DNA from: Owenia fusiformis
Lineage: Eukaryota; Annelida; Polychaeta; Sabellida; Oweniidae
Assembly: GCA_903813345.2 (NCBI GenBank)
Contig: CAIIXF020000002.1
Span: 35,472,609-35,536,608 of the forward strand
Reading direction: 5' to 3'
DNA: 64,000 nucleotides
The notes under the pieces were generated by a model. The model was not told where the DNA came from, made no database searches, and saw nothing but the letters and a program-made list of their open reading frames with translations. Positions 1 through 13,700 of this stretch are shown here, piece after piece (the first letter of the stretch is position 1; every line of letters starts with the position of its first letter). The translations under genes were made by a program, and so were the position numbers.

Positions 1-500
1 GCAGCCATTTTGGATTTTCCGTCTTAAAATCTTGCCTGTAAAGTCTTGTCTACGCGTTTTTAGGTGAACCGTTTGGTAGATCAATTTCAAATTTTCAGGG
101 ATGATTCTTTGTGTGAAAATCTACATCTGATTAGTTTTTTGGCATTCTGTGTAAATGTCATGGCAGCCATTTTGGATTTTCTGTCCTAAAATCTTGTCTG
201 TAAAGTCTTGTCTACGCGTTTTCAGGTGAACCATTTGGTAGATCAATGTCATATTTTCAGGGATGATTCTTAGTACGAAAATCTAGGAACAGATTAGTTT
301 TTGACATTCTGGGTAAATGTCAAGGCAGCCATTTTGGATTTTCCATCCTAAAATCTTGTCTGTAAAGTCTTGTTTACATGTTTTCTAGTTAACTGTGTGA
401 CGGATCAATTAAACATTTTCAGGGGTGGTTCTTAGTTTGAAAATCTAGAACTGACTAATTTTGGTAAAGTCTTGTCTACTCATTTTCAGGATAACCATAT
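1..500. repeat. Tandem repeat, 162-bp unit, about 3 copies
   Basis: Units start at 1, 163 and 325 with gcagccattttggatttt and contain ctgtaaagtcttgtcta. The third copy decays. The array runs off the left edge and lies in an ABCE1 intron. Confidence 0.85.
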
Positions 501-575
501 GATGGGATCACCCATTGGTGGGGACATTTTGTACACATTTGTGTTCTTGTTTTGTTTTATAATATGAAGTAAGTA

Positions 576-1225
576 ATTGGTTCACACTGGGTCACATGTC
601 ATGAAAGATCAGACAATATTACATCACTGTCAAACTTGCAATTGTATGATTGGTTCAAACTGGGTCACATGTCATGAAAGATCAGACAATATTACATCAC
701 TGTCAAACTTGCAATTGTATGATTGGTTCAAACTGGGTCACATGTCATGAAAGATCAGACAATATTACATCACTGTCAAACTTGCAATTGTATGATTGGT
801 TCACACTGGGTCACATGTCATGAAAGATCAGACAATATTACATCACTGTCAAACTTGCAATTGTATGAATGGTTCAAACTGGGTCACATGTCATGAAAGA
901 TCAGACAATATAACATCACTGTCAAACTTGCAATTGTATAATTGGTTCACGCTGGGTCACATGTCATGAAAGATCAGACAATATTACATCACTGTCAAAC
1001 TTGCAATTGTATGGTTGGTTCACACTGGGTCACATGTCATGAAAGATCAGACAATATTACATCACTGTCAAACTTACAATTGTATGATTGGTTCACACTG
1101 GGTCACATGTCATGAAAGATCAGACAATATTACATCACTGTCAAACTTGCAATTGTATAATTGGTTCAAACTGGGTCACATGTCATGAAAGATCAGATAT
1201 TATTATATCACTGTCATATCCCTCA
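576..1225. repeat. Tandem repeat, 73-bp unit, about 9 copies
   Basis: Units begin attggttcacactgggtcac at 576, 649, 722, 795, 868, 941, 1014, 1087 and 1160, with few substitutions, so the array is young. ABCE1 intron. Confidence 0.93.
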
Positions 1226-1394
1226 CTCTTTGATTGGTCCATGTCCTACATGTGACTAAAAAATAAATAGCTATATTCAACAGAAGTCAGAATTTCACAT
1301 TTTGGCTTCCAGAGTTCTGATTTTTTCTTGCAAAATTTTGCATTTTGTAGCGCAGAATTCTAGTTTCTCTGATTAATGTGAGTGCGGAATATAA

Positions 1395-1556
1395 CAGTGA
1401 ATAATAAAACAAATATTTAGTTCTATTTTTGGTGAATACCTGTGATACTTTCACAAGATGATATTCCACTAGCCCTCTTGGCTTCATGGAATATCAGTGT
1501 GAAAGATGCACAGGTATTCACCTCAATATAATTAAATATTTGTATAATATTCACTG
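1395..1556. mobile_element. Small foldback (MITE-like) element
   Basis: Two arms of about 50 bp, 1395-1445 and 1510-1556, are imperfect reverse complements (CAGTGAATA and GGTGAATACCTGTG at matching places). The middle also pairs around gatattcca/tggaatatc. No target duplication was found. Confidence 0.55.
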
Positions 1557-1640
1557 GACATCACATATACCAATAATAAATCTAGAAATTTTATGATTAT
1601 GATTTAATCAAGCTATATACAAGATTGTTTTACATTTCAG

Positions 1641-1778
1641 GCTCCACCAGATTGGACAGTTATATTGGAACATTTTCGAGGTAGCGAATTGCAGAATTAC
1701 TTTACAAAGCTGTTAGAAGATGACCTCAAAGCCATCATAAAGCCACAGTATGTCGACCAAATCCCAAGGGCAGTCAAG
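1641..1778 (+). CDS. ABCE1: ABCE1 exon (domain 1, after Walker A)
   Basis: 46 complete codons, phase 0 at both ends, between acceptor ..tttcag and donor gtatgc. It encodes PPDW...[18 protein letters not shown] and KPQYVDQIP, the highly conserved stretch following Walker A in the first ATPase domain. It is the first ABCE1 exon in the window; no upstream coding is visible in 1-1640. Confidence 0.96.
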
Positions 1779-4700
1779 GTATGCTACCATCATATCAACT
1801 TGGTCATTAATATTAATAAATAAAAAATGAATGCTTTTTCAAAATTAATGTCTTCAAGTTTTATGGTACAGTGTGATACTTAACGGAAACCCAGCATTTT
1901 CCTCATATCTTTGTCATTTTAGGAAAATTACTCCCTGGCATATTTGTAAATCATTCAATACCATACCAGCCTACCATATTTCATGACCATCAGAGTAATA
2001 GTCACAATATTACAGTACTAAATACCATGCTCCAGTGCCAACCTACCTGGATGACCTTGACCCCCATCAACACGGGCACAACTTGTTTCACTTTTGTAAC
2101 CATCTGTGATTACTTAGCAGACCTATTGTTATATTAATGTCTTTCGATACCAACTGTGATCACTTTAAATGCTTTACATACTTTTCGTAAGAGGACCCCC
2201 CTCCCCTTCTACCCAAAAATGCAAAGAAACATAATCGTTTCACCACCAGAAATATTTTCGTTTCACAACCAGAAATATTTTCCTGCTGCATTTTGTTTTC
2301 TTTCCCAAGAGTTAAGGAATTATTGGTCAAAATAGAAATTTATATATTTTTTTCAATAATAATCAGGTGAGACATTTAATTTGGCTAGTAATGCACACCT
2401 TATGAAATCGCAAAAATAAACGCAAGAACATTTTACATATTTTACAGTAGATGTACTGTTAGGTTAATGTCTTGTTTTGCAGGGTTCTGTCCAGCAGCTT
2501 TTGGATAGAAAAGATGAAATGAATAACCAGAAGGAAGTTTGTAAAAGTTTAGGTTTGTATGTTTTATGTCATTTTAAATTCAAGTGTAAGGCTAATCAAC
2601 AATTTCAATTTCATAATATTAATAGAGTGAGGTAGGTTACACTTTAAGGAAATTACCATTTTTGACAATTGGACACCGTTTTTTAGCCATATTCTCCCAA
2701 ATGTGGTCATGGTAACCTTTATCCTGCTGATTTAAATATAGAGGTTTTTTTATCACACTGGGACTTGTGTGTCTCTAGGATAAAAAGATGATAAATCAGC
2801 ATACATGAGTATGATACAGCCAAATACCAAATCAATTCTAATAAACGACTTAGGATGTTGTTATCCCACCGAACAAAAAGTTTGTTGGGGGATATAGAGA
2901 TGCCATCTGTCCATGTCTCAATCCAATTCATTCAATTGTCCAGGTGATAACTCAAATACCTGTTGATGGATTTGGTGAATGAATGATGGACCTCTGCTTG
3001 AGAAGGAATTTTCAATATGGCTGCACAATTCAAAATGGCCACCATTTTTCATAAAAAATGTTATCTTAAATAACTGAAATACCGGTTGACAGATTTGATT
3101 CAAATTTTTATGCTGATACTTAGTGACATAAGAGCTCTGCTCAATAATATTTCTTCAAGATGGCCGCTGTATATCAAAAAAATTACTGCCATTTTTCATC
3201 TTAAATGCCATTAATTGATATGACCAAATTATGGAATTTGGTTGAAATTTTATAGGACCTCTGTTTAAGAAGGCATTTTCAATATGGCCACGCTCATCTC
3301 ACAATGGCCACCATTTTTCATAGAAAATATAATGTTTGATAACTCAAATACCAGCTGACAAATTTCTTTAAAATTTTACACCCTGATGTTTTAGTGACAC
3401 AGGACTCTGCTCTAGAAGGAATTTTCAAGATGGCTGCTCAATTCAAAATGGCAGACATTTATGAAAAAATGTAATTCATGATAACTTAAAAACGATTTAT
3501 AGGATTTGATGTAGATTTGATAGGCTAATGTCATGTGGGCAACAGACCTCTGTTTAAGAAGAAATTTTCCCAATATGATCTTTGGCTGACTTTTTTTATA
3601 ATTGATTATTATAATAATTTATTTATTTTTCAATAAATCAACTACCATTTGATAGATCTGCATCATGGGTAATCTGTGGTATTTGTTTCTCCGTGAACTT
3701 GCTGTTTTCTAGTTGTTGCATGTAGCTTAGAAGTGAGACTGAAGTTGAAAGAAGTTTGATACACAATTCTTTCCTCAAAGTAAATATTAAGTGTCAAAAT
3801 CTACACCATCCACCCCCTTCAGTAAGCTTGTCGTATGAGAATCCTTGGAAGACAGAACTACATGCAGATATATCCCAAGTCACACTTAATGAACACAATT
3901 GAGTGATATCTGCAAATATCGACTGGGATTAACTTTCATATATAAAATGGTAAAAACAAACTTGAAACAGTTAAAAAGATCCAGATCAAATATTAAATGA
4001 AAAGGCACAATGAAAAATCCCTGTGTTATCCATATTTTCTGAAAAAAGAATTAAACAAACTTTTTGTTTACCTATAGATCTACTAGCTGTTAGGGACAGG
4101 AATGTTGAGGATTTATCTGGTGGGGAATTACAGAGATTTGCCATTGCTATAGTGTGTATACAAAGAGCTGATATGTAAGTGAATATAAAGCTTTTAGGAT
4201 TTATCTGGTGGGGAATTACAGATTTGCCATTGCTAAAGTGTGTATACAAAGAGCTGATATGTAAGTGAATTTAAAGCTTTTAGGATTTATCTGGTTGGGA
4301 ATTACAGATTTGCCATTGCTATAGTTTGTATACAAAGAGCTGATATGTAAGTGAATTTAAAGCTTTTAGGATTTATCTGGTGGGGAATTACAGATTTGCC
4401 ATTGCTAAAGTGTGTATACAAAGAGCTGATATGTAAGTGAATTTAAAGCTTTTAGGATTTATCTGGTTGGGAATTGCAGAGATTTGCCATTGCTATAGTT
4501 TGTATACACCCTATGCAGACAGAGCCTGTGGGAAATATTGGGTGCGGCGCACATGAGCGGAGGGTGCGGAGCTAACGGTCATTTTTGAATTTAAAATTGG
4601 GATATTTCTGAAACTAAGCCGTTTTGGGACTTCAAATATACCAAGATATGTGTATTTGACACCAAATATCAATAAAATTGTGAAAATAGTAGTGCAATTC

Positions 4701-7700
4701 ATTTTATAGCGACGCAGTATGCCTTTAACATTTCCCAGACCTATATATTTTGAGACTATCCTTTTAATACTGCGTCCCCAGCATTCATAAAAAATGGTGT
4801 TCAAGATACACTACCCATGCAAATTATTTTTGCATCTTGGAAGCCAGGCAGTATCTGTGTGATTTTATAAAAATTCGGAAATTTCTTCAGATATGAGCCC
4901 CCTCTAAATATTGGGTGCGGAGGTACGTTTATGGAGCTCCTCCGCACCCAATATTTAGAGGGGGCTCATATCTGAAAAACATTTCCGAATTTTTATAAAA
5001 TCACACAGATACTGCCTGGCTTCCAAGATGCAAAAATAATTTGTATAGATAGTGTACCTTGAACACCATTTTTTATGAATTCTGGGGACTCAGTATTAAA
5101 AGGATAATTTCAAAATATATAGGTCTGGGAAAGGTTTAAGGCACACTGCGTCGCTATAGAATGAATTGCGCTACTATTTTCACAATTGTATTGATATTTG
5201 GTGTCAAATACACATATCTTGGTATATTTGAAGTCCCAAAACGGCTTAGTTTCAGAAATATCCCATATTTAAATTCAAAAATGACCGTTAGCTCCGCACC
5301 CTCCGCCCATTTGCTCCGCACCCAATATTTCCCACAGGCTCTGTCTGCATAGGGTGGTATACAGAGAGCTGAAATGTAAGAGAATTTAAAGCTTTTAGTG
5401 ACATCCAAGTAATTATATGGGAACTGAAATAAAGAAGCATTTGAGCCTTTAATGTATGTTCAGTAAATCAAAAGAGACAGGGCTAGGAATGAACAATTTG
5501 AATGTTTCAGGATCTTAGATAACTCTGTTTTCCAGTTTCATGTTTGATGAGCCCTCCAGTTACCTTGATGTGAAACAGAGGCTGAAAGCAGCGTTAGCAA
5601 TTCGTGATCTCGTTGGAGTAGATAAATATGTCATTGTGGTTGAGCATGATCTGGCAGTGTTAGATTACTTATCTGACTTTATATGCTGTCTCTATGGTAC
5701 TCCTGGAGCTTATGGGGTTGTTACTATGCCATTTGGTGTCAGGGAAGGTAACATGTCATTCTTTAACACTTAGCTCTCTAAGGACAAGTTATCTTACAAA
5801 GTACTAGCTGATAGTTGATAAACAATATTATGCTAATTTTATGTAATATCTCTCATAACGTTTTGTATGTGTAATTAAGAATGATAATCATTGCCATTTT
5901 GTTTTAGATAATGTATACAACAATGAATGATTATGGACCCTCTTCCCAACCCCCATCTTGTCACCTCTACCCCTGTCTCTTCCCATACCATCTTGTACCT
6001 ACTTGTATTATGAGATTTATATTCTATAATCATGTAATTATTATTTTTTGAATTATTTAGGAATCAACATCTTCCTTGATGGTTTTGTGCCAACTGAGAA
6101 TCTGCGTTTCCGTGATTCTTCTCTCGTGTTCAAAGTGTCAGAGACAGCAACTGAAGAAGTAGCCAAACGAATGCAACATTATGAGTATGGCAATATGGTG
6201 AAATTATTAGGTGAGTTCTTGTGTTAACCCTTCGTTATTATCATACAGTACAATACAATACAGTATAATACAATATAATACTCCATAACACACAACACAA
6301 GTCAGTATAATACAATGCATTATATAAAGTACAATACAGCAAAATACAGAACAATGCGATATAACACAATATTATTCAATATATTTTACTTTAATACAAT
6401 ACAATGCAATTCAATATATTTTACTTTAATACAATACAATGCAATTCAATATATTTTACTTTAATACAATACAATGCAATTCAATATAATTTACTTAAAT
6501 ACAATACAATGTAATTCAATATATTTTACTTTAATACAATATAATGCAATTCAATATATTTTACTTTAATATAATACAATGTAATTCAATATATTTTACT
6601 ATAATACAATACGATGTAATTCAATATATTTTACTTTAATATAATACAATGCAATTCAATATATTTTTATATCAAACATTCATTAGAATCAATATTTTAT
6701 GACAATACAGTAATGTATTCCAATATGAAATAAAATAAAAATACAATATATTTTAATACATGTATTGCAATATATCTTAATTTGGTACAATACATTGCAA
6801 TTCGATATATTATAGTGCAATACAATACAAAAGCATGTTTTTGGAATTGCAATACCTGTTGAGGTCTTAAAGTGCATTTTGTCTCGCTTTATACAGATTT
6901 CTGATCAATTGGAATCACTTTGATCATGATGGATATTAATGTATTTTTAATTGAAAAGGGCATATTGTTTAGAAAATCATTTAAATTTGTCACACATGCA
7001 TTTGATACATCTAACTATATACTTTCTTCAATCCTGTTTTTGATAGATTACTCTCTTGTGCTGATTGGTTGAAATGTAACATCTGCCAGATGTTAGCATG
7101 CTGGGTAATTACCTGGTTTAATGAAGTAATTAATATCATCAATTTTATTTGATAAATCAATGTTCATTTTCTATTGAGGCTCTCATATCTTGATTTATCT
7201 CAGGGTCATTTAGTTGTTAAATCACTTCATTAATTTAGTTAATTGGAACATTATTTCATGTAAATATGGCACTTCATAAAAACTGGATGTCAAATTACAT
7301 GAAATTATTCACATTTTTACTAGCACTAGTTTACATCTCATATTTAGTAATGACTTTCACTGTTACTCAACACACATGGATTGGAAAAGAGTCAATAGAG
7401 AGGCGACTCCCTGGCTTTATCATTATTGGTATACAGAAATGTGGAACACATGCTTTAGCAACATTTCTACAGTTACATCCTAATCTTGTGAGGAGTTCGC
7501 GTGGAGAAATCCATTATTTTGATTCAAGAATTCGTCAGCCACTTGATTCCTATCTTGAGAGTATGCCTGAAGTTGCGCCACACCAAATTACATATGAAAA
7601 GACTCCAGCTTATTTTGATTATGCTGATCCTGGTGAAATAAAAGCTACATTGCCTAATGTGAAAATTATCGTGCAAATGTGTGATCCAGTGGAACGTGCA

Positions 7701-10700
7701 ATGTCGGCTTTTTTACATCATAAGCAACACTCCAAACATCCTGTGAATGCTACATTTGAGAGCGTTGTAATGACAAAAAATGGCAAAATCAAAAGGAACA
7801 GTGATGAAATCATTCGTGGCATCTACATAAATCACATCCTTGGCTATTACAAACACTTCCTGAGAGAAAACATTCTGTTATTGGATTCAGCAGACTTAAA
7901 GGTCAATCCAGCATCTGTGTTACAAAAAGTTGAGAAATTTCTTGATATTCCATCATATTTTAATAATGGGTTATTCTATATGAATGACATGTTCAACATG
8001 AGCTGTGTTTGCCCCAAGTTTGTTCCAAATGGGACAGATCTAGGACCAAATGGCTGTTTACCACGGAGGAAGTATAGGAAACATCCACCAATGTCACCAA
8101 TACTTAGAAATAAACTGAAATATTTTTATGGACCGTTCAATCGGAGACTTTGTGCAATTTCTGGTGTGAACTTTTCCTGGGCAACTTACTAATGAGTGAA
8201 CTAAAGAATAGAATCACATAACAGGAAACAGCCCGTAATAAGGTCTTCATTTGTACATTGAGTACCACTCTTTCAGAGTAACTTTCATCTTTAGAAAACT
8301 AATTTTAATGTTCTGTATGTTATATGATATGAATAAAAATATTCTAAAACTAGGCAGTGTTATACAGCAACAGTTGAAATATTTATTTATTTGTCGTTTT
8401 CACTGATCAGTTATAAATTAAATATCCTAGAAACATCATCTATTCAAACTTACACAACCAAGAAGCATTACTTATTTAAATTTCCACAACCAAGAATCAT
8501 CACCTATTCAAACTTACACAACCAAGAATCATCATTTATTTAAACTTACACAACCTAGAAGCATCACCTATTCAAACTTACACAGCTTAAAAGCATCACA
8601 TATTTAAACTTACACAACCTAGAAGCATCACCCAATTTAAACTTCACAACCTAGAAATATCACCCATTGCAAACTTCCACAGCCTAAAAGCATCACCCAT
8701 TACAAACTTCACAACCCAGAAGCATCACTCATTACAAACTTCCACAGCTTAAAAACATCACCAATTGCAGACTTCCACAGCCTAAAAGCATCACCTATTA
8801 CAAACTTCCACAGCCTAAAAGCATCACCCGTTACAAACTTTGAAAAGGATAAATTAATATCAGCAAGATTTCAACTTTCTTTGTGAATACAAAGTTATAT
8901 AATATGTGCATGTATGTTGTAGGCAAGTTTGAGCTGACGGTTGATTCTGGGGGTTTCACAGATTCAGAGATAATTGTGATGTTGGGAGAAAATGGAACTG
9001 GGAAAACAACATTTATTAGAATGTTAGCAGGCCTTTTAAAACCTGACAAAGGAGGTAAGAATTTGATCAATAATATTGCCTCATGGTGCAATTGATGAGC
9101 TTTTCAGTCTTCATTCACTATTATCCCATTGGTGATGAAGAAAGGATAGTAATACTCTGGCAAAACCAAGCAAGAGTAGGTCACCAGGAGTTAAGTAACA
9201 GTTTAGAAATCAAAGTATGGTAACATATTATACTTGTAACATGGAAACAGTTGCAAATCTTCTCAAAACAGCATATAATTTGGGATCAAAATAACTGGAA
9301 AAATATTGCTATTAGCCTGCTGCTTATGAAATTCCTGTGATTCACATGGGTTTTGAGAGGGGTCTATATCCACCTGAAGGTACAAAGACATATCTTCAGA
9401 GAGGAAAATATAAACTCTGCTATACCTGAAACTCTACAAAGTATGGGATAAAATAAAAAAATCTGTTTTATTGCAATTATGTGTAAAGATGATGATGCAG
9501 ACTTGCCAACCTAAAATAAAAATTTTTCGGGAGATTTAAAAAGAATTGCGGTACTTTTACGGGAGTTTTTTTCAAAATCCGGTAGTTTTTGCTGGAGTTT
9601 TTTGGAAAAAAAGCGGGAGTTTTTACGGGAGATTTTTGAAAAAACGGTAGTTTTTACGGGAGATTTAAAAAAACTGGAGTTTTTGTGGTAAATTTTGAAA
9701 AAAAAACGGGAGTTTTTATGGGAGAATTTGAAAAAACGGGAGTTTTTACGGGAGATTTTTTAAAAAATGTATTTTTCGCGGTAAATTTTAAAAAACATGA
9801 CTTTTTTACGGAAGATTTCAGAAAAATGGGATTTTTTGCGGTAGGTTCTGAAAAAACGGGAGTTTTTACGGTAGATTTCTGAAAAACTGGAGTTTTTACG
9901 GTAGATTTCTGAAAAAACAGGAGTTTTTACGGTAGATTTCTGAAAAAACTGGAGTTTTTACTGTAGATTTTGAAAAATCGGGAGTTTTTGCGATAGATTT
10001 CTGAAAAAACGGGAGTTTTTACTTCAGATTTTGAAAAACAGGAGTTTTTACGGTAAATTTTAAAAAAACAGGAGTTTTTACGGTAGATTTTGGAAAAACA
10101 GGAGTTCTTACGGTAGGTTTCTGAAAAACAGGTGTTTTTACGGTAAATTTTGAAAAAAATGTGAGTTTTTACGGGAGATTTCTGAAAAAATGGAGTTTTT
10201 ACGGTGGATTTTGAAAAAATGGAGTTTTTACTAGGGGTACTGCGAGCGCTCGAGTGCTCAAGCGCTCGAGCAATTCACCTCCGATACAAGCTGTATCGAT
10301 ATATAAAATGAATATCGGTCGTATCGTTTTTTGACCGGAAGTCCCTTCTTGAAGTGAAAAACTTGGCGCTAAGCGATGACAGACAGTCATAGTATTACAT
10401 ATCTTGCTTGCCACCTTCGTTTGCCCCTCTAGTTCTCGAATACCACACGTCTTTAAGATGTTTTAATCGATGTTAGCATATTTTACACCTTTCTTTGTCG
10501 TGATGTGAAATAAACGTAATCCGGCTGAAGTACTTCCGGCTTTACAAGTTTGAAAAATTAAATAAAGTTCAGTTTTACTTTAATTAACGATGTATCATTG
10601 TATCGTTCGTATCGTATCGTGAGGTAAGTATTGTAGATACGTATCGATATTCAATTTCTCGTATCGTGGTACCCCTAGTTTTTACGGTAGATTTATGAAA

Positions 10701-13700
10701 AAACTGGAGTTTTTACTTTACTTTTACAATCTGCGTGAGGTTCCATTTTTAGGTTTGGTTTTTCACGCATGAGCATTAAATCCAGCGATTTAATTGGTTG
10801 AAATTATTATGACGCATGCGCAGTTAATAAATTAATTAGAACTTATAATGTAAGATAGATGTCACTTACGTTCATTATTTCACAGCAGTCCCTACCCATA
10901 ATGCGCCTTATATTGCGGGAATATTTTGTTTAGTGCCATTTAAAAACAAAATGTATTCTCCAGACATTAGTATGACAGAATATGAACTGGCCCCCGTTTG
11001 TGGACATTTGGTGTGCAAACTTATACCGAACTGATCGCAGAAAAGCAATTTGAATCATGGGAATGAAGTACTTTTAAGTTATTTATGAAAGTATCGATAG
11101 TGAACCATGGGAGCCAATCCTTCTTGGAGTAAAAGAAAGAAGCGTGCCTGCAATAATCAAGGTCACAAATTTGTCAAATTCCTTTTAAATACGGTAGATT
11201 TCGACAGCAAAAAACGGAGATTTTACGGGAGTTATACCAAGAATACGGGAGATTTTACGGGAGTTATACCAGAAAACGGGAGATTTTACGGGAGTTATAC
11301 CAAGAATATGGGAGATTTTACGGGAGTTATACCAGAATACGGGAGATTTTATGGGAGATTTCAGCAAAAATATGGGAGATTTTACGGCCATATTTTAAAA
11401 AAAATTACGGGAGATTTTAGTTAAAATACGGTACGGGAGTTTACGGGAGAAAACAGTACGGGAGTTTGGTATTTTCTACGGAAAAAAAAAATTACGGGAG
11501 ATTCCCATTAAAAAACGGGAGGTTGGCAAGTCTGTGATGCATAACTATTGATCAATGGCCAAACCCTAATGATCTTTTAACTAATGATTAACTCTAATTG
11601 GATCAATTAATTGCTACTTTGAGCTTCAAACTAAAAAAGCAATATATAAAAGAGGAGTTGGTAATTGAAAACTTGTTCTGTTATTCAATATTTCTAATTA
11701 TGAATAACATGAACTTTGATCTGACAGTATATGTTGATATAATACAATGCTGTACTATTGGTAATTCTGTTTTCCCATTAGATGCAGCCCCAGTGCTCAA
11801 CATAAGCTACAAGCCTCAGAAGATTAGCCCAAAATCTCAGTGTACTGTCCGCCAACTGCTTCATGAAAAAATCCGTGATTCCTACATCCATCCGCAGTTT
11901 ATCACAGATGTCATCAAACCTTTACAGATGGAAATGTTGTATGACCAAGAGGTATGTACTCAAGTGCTTATGTACCCTTTACAAGTGCTTATGTACCCTT
12001 TACAAGTACTCCTGTACCCTTAACAAGTGCTCATGTACCCTTTACAAGTGCTCATGTCCCTTTACAAGTGCTCATGTACCCTTAACAAGTGCTCATCTAT
12101 CCTTTACAAGTGCTCATCTATCCTTTACAAGTACTCATCTATCCTTTACAAGTGCTCATCCATCCTTTACAACCTTAACAAGTGCTCATGTCCCTTTACA
12201 AGTGCTCATGTACCCTTTACAAGTGCTCATCTATTCTTTACAAGTGCTTATGTACCCTTTACAAGTGCTCATGTACCCTACAAGTGCTTATGTACCCGTT
12301 ACAAGTGCCCATGTCCCTTTACAAGTGCTCATGTACCCTTTACAAGTTCTAATGTACCCTTTACAAGTGCTCATCTATCCTTTACAAGTGCTTATGTACC
12401 CTTTACAAGTGCTTATGTACCCTTTGCAAGTGCTTATATACCCTTTATAAGTGCTTATGTACCCTTTACAAGTGCTCATATATCCATTTACAAGTGCTCA
12501 TCTATCCTGTACAAGTACTTATGTACCCTTTACAAGTGCTCATCCATCCTTTACAAGTGCTCATGTACCCTTTACAAGTGCTTATGTACCCTTTACAAGT
12601 GCTCATGTCCCTTTACAAGTGCTCATGTACCCTTTACAAGTGCTCATCTATTCTTTACAAGTGCTTATGTACCCTTTACAAGTGCTCATGTACCCTACAA
12701 GTGCTTATGTACCCGTTACAAGTGCCCATGTCCCTTTACAAGTGCTCATGTACCCTTTACAAGTTCTAATGTACCCTTTACAAGTGCTCATCTATCCTTT
12801 ACAAGTGCTTATGTACCCTTTACAAGTGCTTATGTACCCTTTGCAAGTGCTTATATACCCTTTATAAGTGCTTATGTACCCTTTACAAGTGCTCATATAT
12901 CCATTTACAAGTGCTCATCTATCCTGTACAAGTACTTATGTACCCTTTACAAGTGCTCATCCATCCTTTACAACCTTAGCAAGTGCCATGTACCCTTAAC
13001 TAACAAGCCCTCGTGTATTTTTTTTTACAAGTGCTCATCCATCTTTTACAAATGCTCATGTCCCTTAACAAGTGCTTATGTACCCTTTACAAGTGCTCAG
13101 CTATCCTTTACAAGTGCTCATCTACCTTTTACAAGTGCTCATATATCCATTTACAAGTGCTCATCTATCCTTTACAAGTACTTATGTATATGTATCCTTT
13201 ACAAGTCCTCATCCATCCTTTACAAGTGCTCATGTACCCTTTACAAGTGCTTATGTACCCTTTACAAGTGCTTATGTACCCTTTACAAGTGCTCATGTAC
13301 CCTTTACAAGTGCTCATATATCCATTTACAAGTGCTCATCTATCCTTTACAAGTACTTATGTATATGTACCCTTTACAAGTCCTCATCCATCCTTTACAA
13401 GTGCTCATGTACCCTTTACAAGTGCTTATGTACCCTTTACAGGTGCTTATGTACCCTTTACAAGTGCTCATGTACCCTTTACAAGTGCTCATATATCCAT
13501 TTACAAGTGCTCATCTATCCTTTACAAGTGCTCATCTATCCTTTACAAGTACTTATGTATATGTACCCTTTACAAGTGCTCATCCATCCTTTACAACATT
13601 AGCAAGTGCTACGTACCCTTAACTGACAAGCCCTCATGTATTTTTTTACAAGTGCTCATGTACCCTTTACAAGTGCTCATGTACCCTTTTAGAAGTGCTC

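Noticed and set aside
1-1640. Upstream ABCE1 exons (Fe-S domain, first Walker A)
   Set aside because: Searched by eye for the Cys-rich and GTNGIGKST-type segments; only repeats are present, so these exons lie outside the window.
4511-5408. Protein frames of 63-97 codons in the palindrome encoding the same peptide
   Set aside because: The match between arms follows from the inverted duplication and is not evidence of selection on protein.
8831-9095. Minus-strand frame opposite ABCE1 exon 8923-9054 and the plus-strand frame running into the intron
   Set aside because: The plus-strand part is the ABCE1 Walker A exon with clear splice sites; the minus-strand frame is its shadow.
9685-11424. Frames in both orientations within element 9498-11534
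   Set aside because: They follow the minisatellite units and repeat simple peptides.
12027-13622. A 531-codon open frame and several shorter ones in the 21-bp array
   Set aside because: The frame is kept open by a unit length divisible by 3, similar peptides appear in all frames, and it has no start context or splice logic. It lies within an ABCE1 intron.
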